Below, one piece after another: positions 28,131-36,974 of a DNA stretch of 64,000 nucleotides. The notes beneath the pieces were generated by a model that was not told where the DNA came from, made no database searches, and saw only the letters and a program-made list of their open reading frames with translations. Both the position numbers and the translations under genes were made by a program. The first letter of the stretch is position 1; each line of letters opens with the position of its first letter. The stretch is from Thermosulfurimonas marina (GTDB lineage Bacteria > Desulfobacterota > Thermodesulfobacteria > Thermodesulfobacteriales > Thermodesulfobacteriaceae), in contig NZ_CP042909.1 in assembly GCF_012317585.1 (NCBI RefSeq), positions 124,001-188,000 on the forward strand, given 5' to 3'.

Positions 28131-29072
28131 ATGAAAAAGCACCTCTATGTATTATTCTTCACCGAGGATGGCCCTTCCTTTCAACTAAAACTCAAACCTC
28201 TTTATATAAAGCTCTGTCCCCTCCTCCTGATCTTTCTTCTTTTTCTAAGCGGTGCAGGGGCCTTTTTCTTTTTCCGGAGCGCCCACCTAGAGATGGAAAT
28301 GGTCTCCCTAAAACGGGAGCTGGAGGCCGCCCGCGTTAAGAATCAAGCCCTAGAAAAACGGGTGGCCTCTCTGGAAAAAGAAAAGCGGGAGCTTTTGGCC
28401 GGTGCCGTTAAAGAATTGAAAAACCGTTCCGAGATCATCCAGGAATTAGTGGCCAACTTCGGTCTGGAAAAATATGTCAAAACCCCTAAGTCTTACCAGG
28501 GCGGCCCTTTTGAACCTCCTAAAGACCATCCGGGACCCGAAGGCGGAATTTATATCCCGGACCCCTTGGGAAAAGACCCTCTCCTTTCCTCCTCTTCGGA
28601 AAAGGACCTCTGGTCCTCCTACCAATCTCTCCTCCAGAGTGTGGATGCTTACCTAGAGGTGCTCTCTGGAGTCCCCCTGGGCCGCCCCTGCAGAGGGTAT
28701 ATCTCTTCCGGCTTCGGACGCCGCAAGGATCCCTTCACCGGAAAGCCGGCCTTCCATTCCGGGATTGACATTGTCAGCTATATGGGCACTCCAGTAAGGG
28801 CCACGGCCGACGGTCGGGTCATCTATGCGGGCCGCCACGCAGGTTACGGAAAGGTGGTGGTCATAAGACACCGTTATGGTTATTCCACCCTTTATGGCCA
28901 TCTCAAAAAGATTACCGTCCGGGCCGGACAGAAAGTAAAAAGGGGTGAAGTCATCGGGTACCTGGGCAGTACCGGACGAAGCACTGGTCCCCATCTCCAT
29001 TACGAGGTCCGACGCTACGGCCGCTACCTCAATCCCTATCGCTACCTCAAGGTAAAATTCTCCAAAAGGTGA
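28131..29072 (+). CDS. M23-family murein endopeptidase, membrane-anchored
   Basis: A 313-residue protein: short cytosolic N-terminus, one membrane helix (about 27-48), a coiled coil (about 50-100), a linker, and a C-terminal LytM/M23 domain. Zinc ligands are visible as H209-x3-D213 (HSGIDI) and the HLH pair at 288-290 (GPHLHYEV), with a further conserved His in TLYGHL, so it should be active. It cleaves peptide cross-links of peptidoglycan. The next gene is a bactofilin, a pairing known to control cell shape, in which the bactofilin scaffold positions the hydrolase. Confidence 0.92.
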   Translation: MKKHLYVLFFTEDGPSFQLKLKPLYIKLCPLLLIFLLFLSGAGAFFFFRSAHLEMEMVSLKRELEAARVKNQALEKRVASLEKEKRELLAGAVKELKNRSEIIQELVANFGLEKYVKTPKSYQGGPFEPPKDHPGPEGGIYIPDPLGKDPLLSSSSEKDLWSSYQSLLQSVDAYLEVLSGVPLGRPCRGYISSGFGRRKDPFTGKPAFHSGIDIVSYMGTPVRATADGRVIYAGRHAGYGKVVVIRHRYGYSTLYGHLKKITVRAGQKVKRGEVIGYLGSTGRSTGPHLHYEVRRYGRYLNPYRYLKVKFSKR

Positions 29073-29076
29073 TCTG

Positions 29077-29454
29077 GTGGCCTTCAAAAAGGAGACTTCG
29101 GGAGATCTAAACGGTTATATTGGCTCTAGCCTCAAACTGGAGGGTAAACTCTTCTTTCCGGGGAAAGTTCGTTTTGAAGGAGAACTCCAGGGAGAGCTAC
29201 GGGGAGAAAGCCTTATTATCGGAGAGGGGGGAAAGATCGTCGGGGAGGTGGAGGCCGAAGAGATCCTTTGTGCCGGCCAGGTGGAGGGCAAGCTCGTCTG
29301 TAAAAATCTGAATCTCAAAAAAACCGCCCGAATCAAAGGAGAGATCTTTACCGAAAGGCTTTCCGTGGAGGAAGGGGCCCGTCTCGAGGGACAGATCAGG
29401 GCCGGAGAGGGGGCTCGAACTCCGCCTTCAGAGGCCGAGAAAGGAGCCTCCTGA
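29077..29454 (+). CDS. Bactofilin-family cytoskeletal protein
   Basis: A 125-residue bactofilin: central beta-helix of short repeats (GKVRFEGELQGELRGESLII, then GEGGKIVGEVEAEEI, LCAGQVEGKLV) flanked by short unstructured tails. Bactofilins polymerise without nucleotides and scaffold cell-wall enzymes at the membrane; the M23 peptidase gene lies 4 nt upstream. The start is GTG at 29077. Its last 59 nt overlap the 3' end of convergent gpsA, so its C-terminal tail is constrained by that gene. Confidence 0.9.
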   Translation: MAFKKETSGDLNGYIGSSLKLEGKLFFPGKVRFEGELQGELRGESLIIGEGGKIVGEVEAEEILCAGQVEGKLVCKNLNLKKTARIKGEIFTERLSVEEGARLEGQIRAGEGARTPPSEAEKGAS

Positions 29455-30403
29455 GCACGTTCCGCGGATCTTCTTTTTCGTAAAGCACTTGATAGACCCC
29501 CTCGGTAATGGGAAGCTCTAGGCCGGCCCCCTGAGCAAACCGGTAAAGGGCCTTTACCGTGTAGACCCCTTCGGCCACCTGATGGAGGGAGCCCAGGATC
29601 TCCTCCAGCTCTTCTCCCCGGCCTAGCCGATAACCCACGGTATAGTTTCGAGAGAGCCTTCCCGTACAGGTAAGGACTAAATCTCCCAGACCGGCCAGGC
29701 CAGAAAAAGTAAAAGGTTCCGCCCCCCGGGTCAAACCTAGACGCATCATCTCCGCCAGCCCCCGGGTGATAAGGGCCGCCCGGGCATTGAGTCCCAGCTC
29801 GAGTCCGTCAGAAATGCCTGCGGCGATGGCCATCACGTTTTTGACCGCTCCACAGATTTCCACCCCCCGCACATCCTGGCTCCGGTATAACCGAAAGAAG
29901 GAGGTAGAAAGGGCTTCCTGGAGTTCCCGCGCCAGGGATTCCTCCTCAAAGGCCAGAACCACGGCCGTAGGAAGCCCTCGGGCCACTTCCAGGGCAAAAC
30001 TGGGACCAGAAAGGACCCCCCGGGGATTCTCCGGAAAGATTTCCCCTAGGATCTCGACCGGGGTCTTAAAGGTGGCTATCTCCAGCCCTTTGATGGCTGA
30101 AATCAGAGGAATCTTTCGGGGCAAAATGTCTCTAACCCCCTGGGCCACCTCCCGCAGATGTTGACAGGGGACAGCCCAGACCACCACCTCGGTCTTCGTG
30201 AGAGCCTGCCCCGGATCGATGAAGGCCTTAAGGTTTTCGGGAAGCTCTATCTCCGGAAGGTAGTCTGGATTAAGCTTACGCGAATTGATGGCCTCCGCCA
30301 GCGCCGGACGGCGGGCCAGAAGCCTTACCTCATGCCCCTTTTCGGCCCAGACCTTACCCAGGGCCGTACCCCAGCTTCCGGCCCCGACCACGGTGATCCT
30401 CAT
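29396..30403 (-). CDS. gpsA: Glycerol-3-phosphate dehydrogenase [NAD(P)+]
   Basis: A 335-residue enzyme reducing dihydroxyacetone phosphate to sn-glycerol-3-phosphate for phospholipid synthesis. The nucleotide loop GAGSWGTALG (about 6-15), catalytic Lys in GAVKNVMAIAAG and the TCTGRLSRN segment are present. The ATG at 30403 overlaps the stop of the upstream TPR gene (ATGA); a TTG at 30412 is less likely. It is the last gene of the long pilus train, probably by shared transcription rather than function. Confidence 0.95.
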   Translation of the reverse strand: MRITVVGAGSWGTALGKVWAEKGHEVRLLARRPALAEAINSRKLNPDYLPEIELPENLKAFIDPGQALTKTEVVVWAVPCQHLREVAQGVRDILPRKIPLISAIKGLEIATFKTPVEILGEIFPENPRGVLSGPSFALEVARGLPTAVVLAFEEESLARELQEALSTSFFRLYRSQDVRGVEICGAVKNVMAIAAGISDGLELGLNARAALITRGLAEMMRLGLTRGAEPFTFSGLAGLGDLVLTCTGRLSRNYTVGYRLGRGEELEEILGSLHQVAEGVYTVKALYRFAQGAGLELPITEGVYQVLYEKEDPRNVLRRLLSRPLKAEFEPPLRP

Positions 30404-31224
30404 GGCGGACAAATTACCCGATTTTTGACCCGCCGGTAGATCTCGCGAGGCGAGGCAGAAAGTTTTTCTGGATCGAGAAGTTTCAGTTCCTGACAGGCCC
30501 CCTTCTCATCCCCCCGGGCCAAGGCTAGAAGCACCAGATTGAGTCTCACCTCCGCATCTTCTTTAAGGGAAAGGGACTTCCGGAACCACTCTTCGGCTTC
30601 CTTGGTCTTCCCGGCCAGCCAGAGACAGGCCGCATAGTTATTCATCACCTCGGGAACCGGACGCTTTTCCAAGTATTGCCGGTAGAGATCCAGAGCCTCC
30701 TCACAGCGCCCCTGGGTCCGCAGTGCCTCGGCCCGGGTAAGGAGACCCCGCAGGCGTTCCTCGGGGCTGAGTGGAGGAGGACTGGAGGCCTCCTTTTCCA
30801 CCTCTCTCTCCTCTTTGGCAGGACCAACCTTTCTCCCTGAAGCCCTAGAGGGCTGGGGAAGGACTACCACCTTTTGAGGGAAAGGATTTTCTTTTTGGGA
30901 GAGGATCTGGGAAGGGGTCTCAACCTTTACCGCCTTAGACTCCGTAGAAGGCTTCGGAGATAGGGAAGGGTTGCGCCTTTCTGGGGTTTCTTTTCTCTGG
31001 GGAGCCCTTTGGATTAGCCTGGGAGAAGAGGTAAGGAGAGAAGAGGGCCAAAGGCGCGTAAAAAGGTAAAATCCCAGCCCAGAACCTCCTAGAAAAAGAA
31101 AAAGTAGCCAAGGGATGAGCCACCGACGGGCAGGCCCTCCCCTTTTTTCTTCTTGGGACCGAGCTTCTGTCCGAGGGGCCCTCCGCGATTCCAGCCTCTC
31201 TAAGATTTCATAAAGTTTGCTCAT
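30400..31224 (-). CDS. TPR protein with one membrane helix, MshN-like
   Basis: A 274-residue protein: short cytosolic N-terminus (SKLYEILERLESRR), one membrane helix (about 35-56), a Pro/Ser/Lys-rich periplasmic linker (about 60-155) and C-terminal tetratricopeptide repeats (about 165-260). This architecture and its position after the secretin gene match MshN-like pilus biogenesis proteins, which may stabilise or localise the secretin. Sequence resemblance to known MshN is too weak to see directly, so the name rests on context. Confidence 0.65.
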   Translation of the reverse strand: MSKLYEILERLESRRAPRTEARSQEEKRGGPARRWLIPWLLFLFLGGSGLGFYLFTRLWPSSLLTSSPRLIQRAPQRKETPERRNPSLSPKPSTESKAVKVETPSQILSQKENPFPQKVVVLPQPSRASGRKVGPAKEEREVEKEASSPPPLSPEERLRGLLTRAEALRTQGRCEEALDLYRQYLEKRPVPEVMNNYAACLWLAGKTKEAEEWFRKSLSLKEDAEVRLNLVLLALARGDEKGACQELKLLDPEKLSASPREIYRRVKNRVICPP

Positions 31225-31227
31225 CTT

Positions 31228-32784
31228 CTAAACCAAAGAAATCCGCAAAAGGATTACCAATTCCACCTTTTGCTCCCCACGAGTGCGTTGTCCAAAAAGG
31301 GGCCCAATCCCCGGCAGGCGGCCCAATCCCCAGATCTGACGAATCTCTCGGTCCTTGCGGTTCAGAATAAGCCCTCCGATGATTACCAGATCGTGGGGGG
31401 TCACTTTAATCACCGTGCTCATTTCCCGGAGATTGACCTGGGGGAGGGTGACCGCGGTATCGGTGCCGAACTCCTCCCGGCGCAGTTCCACCAAATCGCT
31501 CTTGATGGGAACAATGTGGAGAATGATCTCTCCCGAATCTGTAATGTGGGGAGTGACCCCCAGGAGAAGTCCATCAAAGATGGCACTAGTTTCCACAGTA
31601 GTTTGGGTCTGGGAGATATTGTCTGAAGAGACCACCTCCCGGTTGATCTCCCTCACATAACCCACCGAGCGCCCTACACTAATGATGGCTGGCTGCCCAT
31701 GCATCACCCGTACCCGAGGATTAGAGAGGATATGCACCTGTCCATAGTTTTCTAAAAGGCGCAGCACCCCCTCAAAGGAGGGCTTGTGCTGATAAGTAAA
31801 GGTCAGGGTGGGCATCCCCGAGCGGAAATCCAGGGTAGCCGAAGAAACCGCGGCCAGACGAGAATCGCGCACCGTCATCCAATCTATGCCTAGTTCGTGA
31901 CCCTGAGAAAGGGCCACCTCCACAATCTTGGCCTCGATCAAGACCTGGCGTCCGTAACGGGCCTTAAGTCGGGAGATTAAGTCCGCCACCCGCCTGACCG
32001 CCGAGGGATGATCCCGTACGAAAAGATTCCCGGTGAGCTGATTGAAGGTATAGGTGCCGTCCTTGGAAAGCAGGGCCTTGATGGAGGCCTCAAGCTGCGC
32101 ATAGATATCCGTGCTCTTTTGCGTGGTCTCCCCGGCCACCTCATACTGGCCTTTGAGAGGAGAAACAATTTCCTGAGATGTTCCTCCAGTGGCTCCAGCT
32201 CCACCCCCTCCGGCCCCTTGCCCTCCTATGCCGCCTAGGACATCTCCTCCGAGCTGAAACTTGGAAGCACGCAGGGTTTGGAGAAAAGAAAGATCGAAAA
32301 TCTTTTCCTCAAAGGCCCGAATAAAGATAATTCCTCCCCGGATCTCATAAGAAAGATCTAAAGTCTGGCACAGGGCCTCCAGGATCTCTCGCAGGGTGTA
32401 TTCGTGAAACTCGGCCGTAACCTTACGGGCCTCCGGAGAAAGATACTGCGGAACTTCGCGATCTATGACCAAATTGAGGCCGGCCTCCCGGGCAATCAGA
32501 TAAAAGACCGAAAGGGCGTCTTCCTGATGAAGCGAAAGGGTAAGTCTTCTGGTGTCCAAAGGAGAGATGGTCTTGAAGACCGGACCAGGCAACCCCTCAG
32601 GGTTTTCCTTTTTTGCCGGCGGAGAATTATGCTCCAAATATTGGCGATATTCTTTCGAAAGTCCCTCCGAAGGGGCCGGGCCCTTAGCGGCGCATCCCCA
32701 CAAAAAGACCAAAACCAGGCTAATAAATAAGCCTCTCCCCCAAATAAACTTTGTAAACTCGCTCCTGAGTCGCCAATACCACAT
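31228..32784 (-). CDS. mshL: Outer-membrane secretin of an MSHA-type pilus
   Basis: A 518-residue secretin. A lipoprotein signal ends at Cys31 (LVFLWGC), then an STN-like domain (LSLHQEDALSVFYLIAREAG, about 80-100), an N1-type domain, and the secretin core (LIEAKIVEVALSQGHELGIDW, VTPHDLVIIGGLILN, ending QKVELVILLRISLV). It forms the outer-membrane channel through which the pilus leaves. The ATG at 32784 overlaps the preceding gene by 65 nt but has a GGAGA site; no good later start precedes the signal peptide. A Gly-rich patch (about 195-215) is inserted before the second periplasmic domain. Confidence 0.88.
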   Translation of the reverse strand: MWYWRLRSEFTKFIWGRGLFISLVLVFLWGCAAKGPAPSEGLSKEYRQYLEHNSPPAKKENPEGLPGPVFKTISPLDTRRLTLSLHQEDALSVFYLIAREAGLNLVIDREVPQYLSPEARKVTAEFHEYTLREILEALCQTLDLSYEIRGGIIFIRAFEEKIFDLSFLQTLRASKFQLGGDVLGGIGGQGAGGGGAGATGGTSQEIVSPLKGQYEVAGETTQKSTDIYAQLEASIKALLSKDGTYTFNQLTGNLFVRDHPSAVRRVADLISRLKARYGRQVLIEAKIVEVALSQGHELGIDWMTVRDSRLAAVSSATLDFRSGMPTLTFTYQHKPSFEGVLRLLENYGQVHILSNPRVRVMHGQPAIISVGRSVGYVREINREVVSSDNISQTQTTVETSAIFDGLLLGVTPHITDSGEIILHIVPIKSDLVELRREEFGTDTAVTLPQVNLREMSTVIKVTPHDLVIIGGLILNRKDREIRQIWGLGRLPGIGPLFGQRTRGEQKVELVILLRISLV

Positions 32785-33157
32785 AATTTTCTCCGATATC
32801 CTTTATTATAAATTGGTCCACCTTTTCCCCTACCCGATAAAGGTGTTTATTGATCCGGCATACCCGATGTTCCCCCATTTTTAAGACCGCCGTAAGTTCT
32901 AGGAAACGCTTGGGTTTGGCCGAGGACTTCCTCTTTTCCCCGAAAGAAAGGGTCGGCCCCCTTGCAGAGCTTTCCGGAATTGCGTAACGGACTACCTCCG
33001 GAGAGACCTCCGGGATCTCCCGATAGACCTGGGGAATCTCCGGAAGGGGCATCCGGCGCCAGTCCGGGCGCAGGCTCCACCAGAACCAAAGACTCAGAAC
33101 CAGAGCCAGCCCCACCGGCCCCCACCAGAAAAGATAGATTTTGTAACTCTCACCCAT
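32720..33157 (-). CDS. Pilus inner-membrane protein, MshK/PilP-like
   Basis: A 145-residue protein with one N-terminal membrane helix (about 9-27), a proline-rich linker, and a small C-terminal beta domain (FLELTAVLKMGEHRVCRIN, then VGEKVDQFIIKDIGENYVVL). That pattern is the HR/PilP/GspC-like domain that links the inner-membrane platform to the secretin. It overlaps the secretin gene start. The family link is by architecture and order; primary sequence is divergent. Confidence 0.6.
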   Translation of the reverse strand: MGESYKIYLFWWGPVGLALVLSLWFWWSLRPDWRRMPLPEIPQVYREIPEVSPEVVRYAIPESSARGPTLSFGEKRKSSAKPKRFLELTAVLKMGEHRVCRINKHLYRVGEKVDQFIIKDIGENYVVLATQERVYKVYLGERLIY

Positions 33158-33579
33158 CAGAAAACCACCTTCTTTCCCTTGATCTCTAGATAGGGCACAC
33201 AGGTCCCTTCTTGCCCGGGCCTTTTTTCTACACAGGTTTCTAGACGAAATTCCTCCAGAAAAAAGAGGCCCTTTTCCACATAGAGCCGAGAGAGCTTTTT
33301 CAGAGATTCTCTCAAGGGCTCCAGCCCCACTTTTTCGAGAACATAGACCTCTTGCGGAACTCCCAGGGTGCGCCAGAAGGAATAATGAGCATAAGGCTCA
33401 AGGCGTTTTTCCACCCGCAAACTTTCCTGTAAGAAGGTCTTTAAAGCCCGGACCTGTTTCTGGTGATAACGGTAGGCATAATAGTAGCGGGCAGCTAGAT
33501 AGGTGCTGGAAACCAAAAGGAGGCCCAAAAAGAGAAGCCCCAGCCACTCTCTCAGATAGATCCTCCAGAGGTCTTTCAT
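33157..33579 (-). CDS. Pilus assembly protein, MshJ/PilO-like
   Basis: A 140-residue protein with one N-terminal membrane helix (about 12-33), a helical segment (about 38-60) and a small mixed C-terminal domain with two cysteines (ETCVEKRPGQEGTC). Size, topology and placement after the MshI gene match PilO/MshJ components of the inner-membrane platform. Its start overlaps the upstream stop (ATGA) and its stop overlaps the next start by one base. Assignment is from context and topology. Confidence 0.6.
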   Translation of the reverse strand: MKDLWRIYLREWLGLLFLGLLLVSSTYLAARYYYAYRYHQKQVRALKTFLQESLRVEKRLEPYAHYSFWRTLGVPQEVYVLEKVGLEPLRESLKKLSRLYVEKGLFFLEEFRLETCVEKRPGQEGTCVPYLEIKGKKVVF

Positions 33580-34880
33580 CGGGGCTCCACCTCCATCTCA
33601 AAGCGGGCCTTTTGAGAAGCTTCTTCATAAGAGAAGCGGCTTTCTAAGATTTTGGCCCGCTCTTCCAAAGCTTTAAGGAGAAAGTGAAATATTTTTCGTG
33701 CAGATCCCAAATCTCCCTCATAAACCAAGCGCATTTCCAAACGATAGGTCCCGCTCTTGTCCTTTGCCGCCCGAAGACCGGCTACCTGGACTTCCTGGGG
33801 AAGTTCGTTGACCAACCACCAAAGAAGGGCATCGAGCCGGGGTTGTCTTTCAAACTGTTGTTTGAGGTTTAAATAATTCCGGAGACCTTCCACCTCCTCC
33901 GGAGGAAATTTTTCCTGGAGAAAGGAGATCTCTCTTAGGGTTTGCGACCTTAAAGAAGCCACCTCTCCGACAAGGCGCTTTTCGGCCCGATAAAAATAAG
34001 CTGCAGCCAAGTAATTCAAAATTACCAAAAAGAAAAAGATAAAGGCCACCCTCCTTACCCACTCTAGCTGGGTAAGGAAAAGACGCTGCTCTTCGGGAAG
34101 GAGATTGAAGTCCGCAGGCACCAGGACCGCGCCCGCCACCTCCGGCCAGGTAAGGACTACTTCTTCCTCCGCCGCCCAGTCTGTCTCAGCAAGTGAGAGC
34201 CTTTCCAGATAAGGGATCTCGGGAAAGATCTCCCGTCGGGGCCCACAAGCCAAGACTTTGGCAATTTTTTTACCAAAAAACCTTTCATAATATTCCAAGA
34301 CCGCAAGCACATTTTCTTCTATGGGAAAACCCTCAAGGCCTACAAACTCATCCACCTCCACATAGCGCACATAGGCGGGCTGGGCCCCATCCACCACCAC
34401 CAACCAGAGATCCTTTTCCGAAATTCGAGCCACCAAGAGAGGGCCAGGGTCAAGGTGAGCCCCCAAATAGGCCAGGGACAGCGCTTGGTGATAAATTCCC
34501 TGAAGCCGGGCCTGCGCCCCTCCCAAGACTCTGAGGACCTTCTCCACCCCCTCGGGTTCCACCGCCAAAAGAGCCGCCTCCAAGGTGGCTCCGGCCTCGG
34601 CCAGTGGATAATAGACCACCCGAAAGGCCCGCGGAAAGAATCCCGACTCTCTTACCTTGTCTTCAGCCTGAAAAGCAAGGACCTCCCGAGGGCCCTTGGT
34701 AAGGATCTCCCGGGAAAAATAAATCCGGGAAGATCCCTCTAAGGCAATTACTCGCCGGCCACGCAAATCCTCAGGACGTAGATGTTCCGGGCCGGAAAAA
34801 CGCCAGATCTTTCCCGACTTCGTGGCCTTAAAACCCAGAAGTTCTTCGTTTTCGAATTTAACCACCCAAAAAGTAGACAT
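33576..34880 (-). CDS. mshI: MshI-like protein (PilM-PilN fusion architecture)
   Basis: A 434-residue protein. The N-terminal 260 residues resemble an actin-like PilM domain in layout, followed by one membrane helix (about 280-300, VAFIFFFLVILNYLAAAYFY), a short coiled coil and a PilN-like periplasmic ferredoxin-like region (about 350-434). It would couple the cytosolic ATPase to the periplasmic platform. It overlaps both neighbours (23 nt with the ATPase gene, 4 nt with the next). The actin-fold ATP motifs are degenerate. Confidence 0.7.
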   Translation of the reverse strand: MSTFWVVKFENEELLGFKATKSGKIWRFSGPEHLRPEDLRGRRVIALEGSSRIYFSREILTKGPREVLAFQAEDKVRESGFFPRAFRVVYYPLAEAGATLEAALLAVEPEGVEKVLRVLGGAQARLQGIYHQALSLAYLGAHLDPGPLLVARISEKDLWLVVVDGAQPAYVRYVEVDEFVGLEGFPIEENVLAVLEYYERFFGKKIAKVLACGPRREIFPEIPYLERLSLAETDWAAEEEVVLTWPEVAGAVLVPADFNLLPEEQRLFLTQLEWVRRVAFIFFFLVILNYLAAAYFYRAEKRLVGEVASLRSQTLREISFLQEKFPPEEVEGLRNYLNLKQQFERQPRLDALLWWLVNELPQEVQVAGLRAAKDKSGTYRLEMRLVYEGDLGSARKIFHFLLKALEERAKILESRFSYEEASQKARFEMEVEPR

Positions 34881-35793
34881 AACCGGCCATTCCTAGAAGA
34901 ATTAAGACAAAAAGAAGTAAAATCAGGTAAAAATATTTCCTTTTTCCCTCTAAAGGAATTTCCAGGGTCAGGGCCGCGGCCTCGGCGGCCTCCCGCAGCA
35001 TCGGCGCGGAAATCCGCGGGCGGCCGTAAGCATAGGCCACCAAAAGGGTCCGGTCCATGAGTTTATTGATCACTCGGGGAATACCCCGGCTGAGGCGGTA
35101 AAGTTCCTTTTCGGCCCTTTTTTCAAAGGTGATCCCGGCCCCTCCGGCCCGGGCTAAACGAAAACGCACATAATCCAGGGTCTCCTCCGGACTCAGGGGT
35201 TCGAGCCTTTCCCAGAGGGTAATGCGCTGGGCCAATTGAGAAAGTTCTGGACGGCGAAGCTTTTCCTCAAGAAGGGGCTGCCCGGAAAGTAGGATCTGGA
35301 GGAGCTTTCCCTTTTCGGTCTCGAAATTGGAAAGGAGCCGCAGTTCCTCCAGACTTTCGGCCGGAAGATTCTGGGCCTCGTCCACCACCAGAAGGAGGGT
35401 CCTTCCGCCTTCGGCCAGCCGAAGAAGATAGTCCCGGAATCCTCGCAGGAGATTCTCTTTGGGACCGGTGTGCGGAAGCTCCAGGTCCTCCAAAATGGCC
35501 TCTAGCAACTCCTCCGGCCCCAAGGCCGGAGTAAGAATCACCGCGGTCTCCACCTCCGGAGGGAGCTCCCGAAAGAGCAGCCGAATGAGGAGGGTCTTTC
35601 CCAGCCCGGGTTCTCCGGTAAGTACCAAAAAACCTTCCCGCCGCAGAATAGCGTACCGCAAGGCCTCTAAGGCTGCCTTGTGGGCCCGTGAAGGATAAAA
35701 ATACTCCGTATCCGGGGTAATCCTGAAGGGATGATCCTTCAGACCAAAAAAAGCCAAATAATCTAGGCTATCGAATCTGGGAGATGAGTTCAT
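34858..35793 (-). CDS. mshM: MshM/ExeA-like AAA+ ATPase with C-terminal membrane helix
   Basis: A 311-residue ATPase opening with the family signature YLAFFGLKDHPFRITPDTEY (about 12-31). Walker A is GEPGLGKT (60-67), Walker B LLLVVDEAQNLP (about 133-144), sensor SGQP, and a C-terminal membrane helix (about 286-306) without the periplasmic peptidoglycan-binding domain found in ExeA. It probably helps place or assemble the secretin. Overlaps mshG and mshI at its ends, showing tight coupling. Confidence 0.85.
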   Translation of the reverse strand: MNSSPRFDSLDYLAFFGLKDHPFRITPDTEYFYPSRAHKAALEALRYAILRREGFLVLTGEPGLGKTLLIRLLFRELPPEVETAVILTPALGPEELLEAILEDLELPHTGPKENLLRGFRDYLLRLAEGGRTLLLVVDEAQNLPAESLEELRLLSNFETEKGKLLQILLSGQPLLEEKLRRPELSQLAQRITLWERLEPLSPEETLDYVRFRLARAGGAGITFEKRAEKELYRLSRGIPRVINKLMDRTLLVAYAYGRPRISAPMLREAAEAAALTLEIPLEGKRKYFYLILLLFVLILLGMAGYVYFLGG

Positions 35794-36973
35794 AAATCGG
35801 CCCTATGAGAGAAATGGCAATCAAAAGAAAGATTAAACCGGTAATGACGATCAAGACCGGCTCGAGGATCTTGCTGAGAGTTTCCACCATCCCTTGGACC
35901 ACTTCATAATAGTAACGGGCAAGATAACGCAATTGCTCTACCAAACGGCCGGTTTCCTCGCCCACACCTATCATACGAAGATCCAAAGGATTAAAAAGGG
36001 GGATCTTCTCTGAAACTTGCCGTAAGCTCTCGCCTCTCAAGACCCCCTCACGCAACTCCTTAACAATTCTCTTCCCTACTTCGCTCTGTAAATTTACAAA
36101 CATAATATCAAAACTTTTTAGAATATCAATCCCTGCTCCCAATAGCAGAGCAAGATATTCGAAGATAAAAGCTAAAAGCGAACTTCTTTTAATGCGAGAA
36201 AGCAAAGGAAGACGGAGGAGAAGTTTTTCAAAAGTATATCTGACTAAAGAAGAAGAGCGATAGGCCAGTACGAAAACCACTATGGCTCCGGCCAGCAGAA
36301 GGGCTACATAACCAAAGTAGTGTTTAAAGTAAAAAGTGAAGATCAGGAGCATACGGGTGGGCCAGGGGAGACTTATTTGCATCTGGGTAAAGATGTCCAG
36401 GATTTTGGGAAGGACGAAGAGCAACCAAAAAAGGAGGGCCCCGGTCATAGCTACCAAGACCAAAACCGGATAGAGCATGGCCCTCTTGGTCTGGGTGATG
36501 ATGGTGTGGATACGCTGGAGGTGCTGAGCGGCTTCTTCCAGGGTCTGATCGAGGCGCCCGGTCTCTTCCCCTAAGGCCGTGAGGGAACGCACGATCCCGG
36601 GAAAGATCCCCTTTTCCCGCTCCATTCCCTGGGAAAGGGGCCGACCGCCTTGGATCTCCTGAAGAAGGGTCCCCAAGGCCCGACGCAGGCGAGGATTGGT
36701 AGTCGAAGCCCGCAGATCTTTAAGGGCCTGTAAAAGCGGAACCCCACCCCGTACCATAAGAGCCAGGTTGTGACAAAACTCGGCCAATTCTGGACGAGAA
36801 AGTTTACTTAGAGCGACCCTTTCCCATGGAAAAACCGTTTTGGTGGAATATTTGACGAGGGTCAGCCCTTCTTCCCGCAAGTAGCGGTAGAGGGCTCGGA
36901 GGTCGGAAAGCTCAATTTCATCCTCCACGAGACGACCATCACGGGAGAGGGCCTGGTACCGGTATACCGGCAT
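35768..36973 (-). CDS. mshG: Inner-membrane platform protein, PilC/GspF/MshG family
   Basis: A 401-residue polytopic protein with two GspF domains (about 65-190 and 270-390), each starting with a conserved helix pair (LALMVRGGVPLLQALK and LALLLGAGIDILKSFD) and four hydrophobic segments in all. It is the rotor platform on which the MshE ATPase acts. The ATG at 36973 is directly next to the mshE stop. The middle third (about 36050-36260) is noticeably A+T-richer than neighbouring genes. Confidence 0.92.
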   Translation of the reverse strand: MPVYRYQALSRDGRLVEDEIELSDLRALYRYLREEGLTLVKYSTKTVFPWERVALSKLSRPELAEFCHNLALMVRGGVPLLQALKDLRASTTNPRLRRALGTLLQEIQGGRPLSQGMEREKGIFPGIVRSLTALGEETGRLDQTLEEAAQHLQRIHTIITQTKRAMLYPVLVLVAMTGALLFWLLFVLPKILDIFTQMQISLPWPTRMLLIFTFYFKHYFGYVALLLAGAIVVFVLAYRSSSLVRYTFEKLLLRLPLLSRIKRSSLLAFIFEYLALLLGAGIDILKSFDIMFVNLQSEVGKRIVKELREGVLRGESLRQVSEKIPLFNPLDLRMIGVGEETGRLVEQLRYLARYYYEVVQGMVETLSKILEPVLIVITGLIFLLIAISLIGPIYELISQIR

Positions 36974-36974
36974 C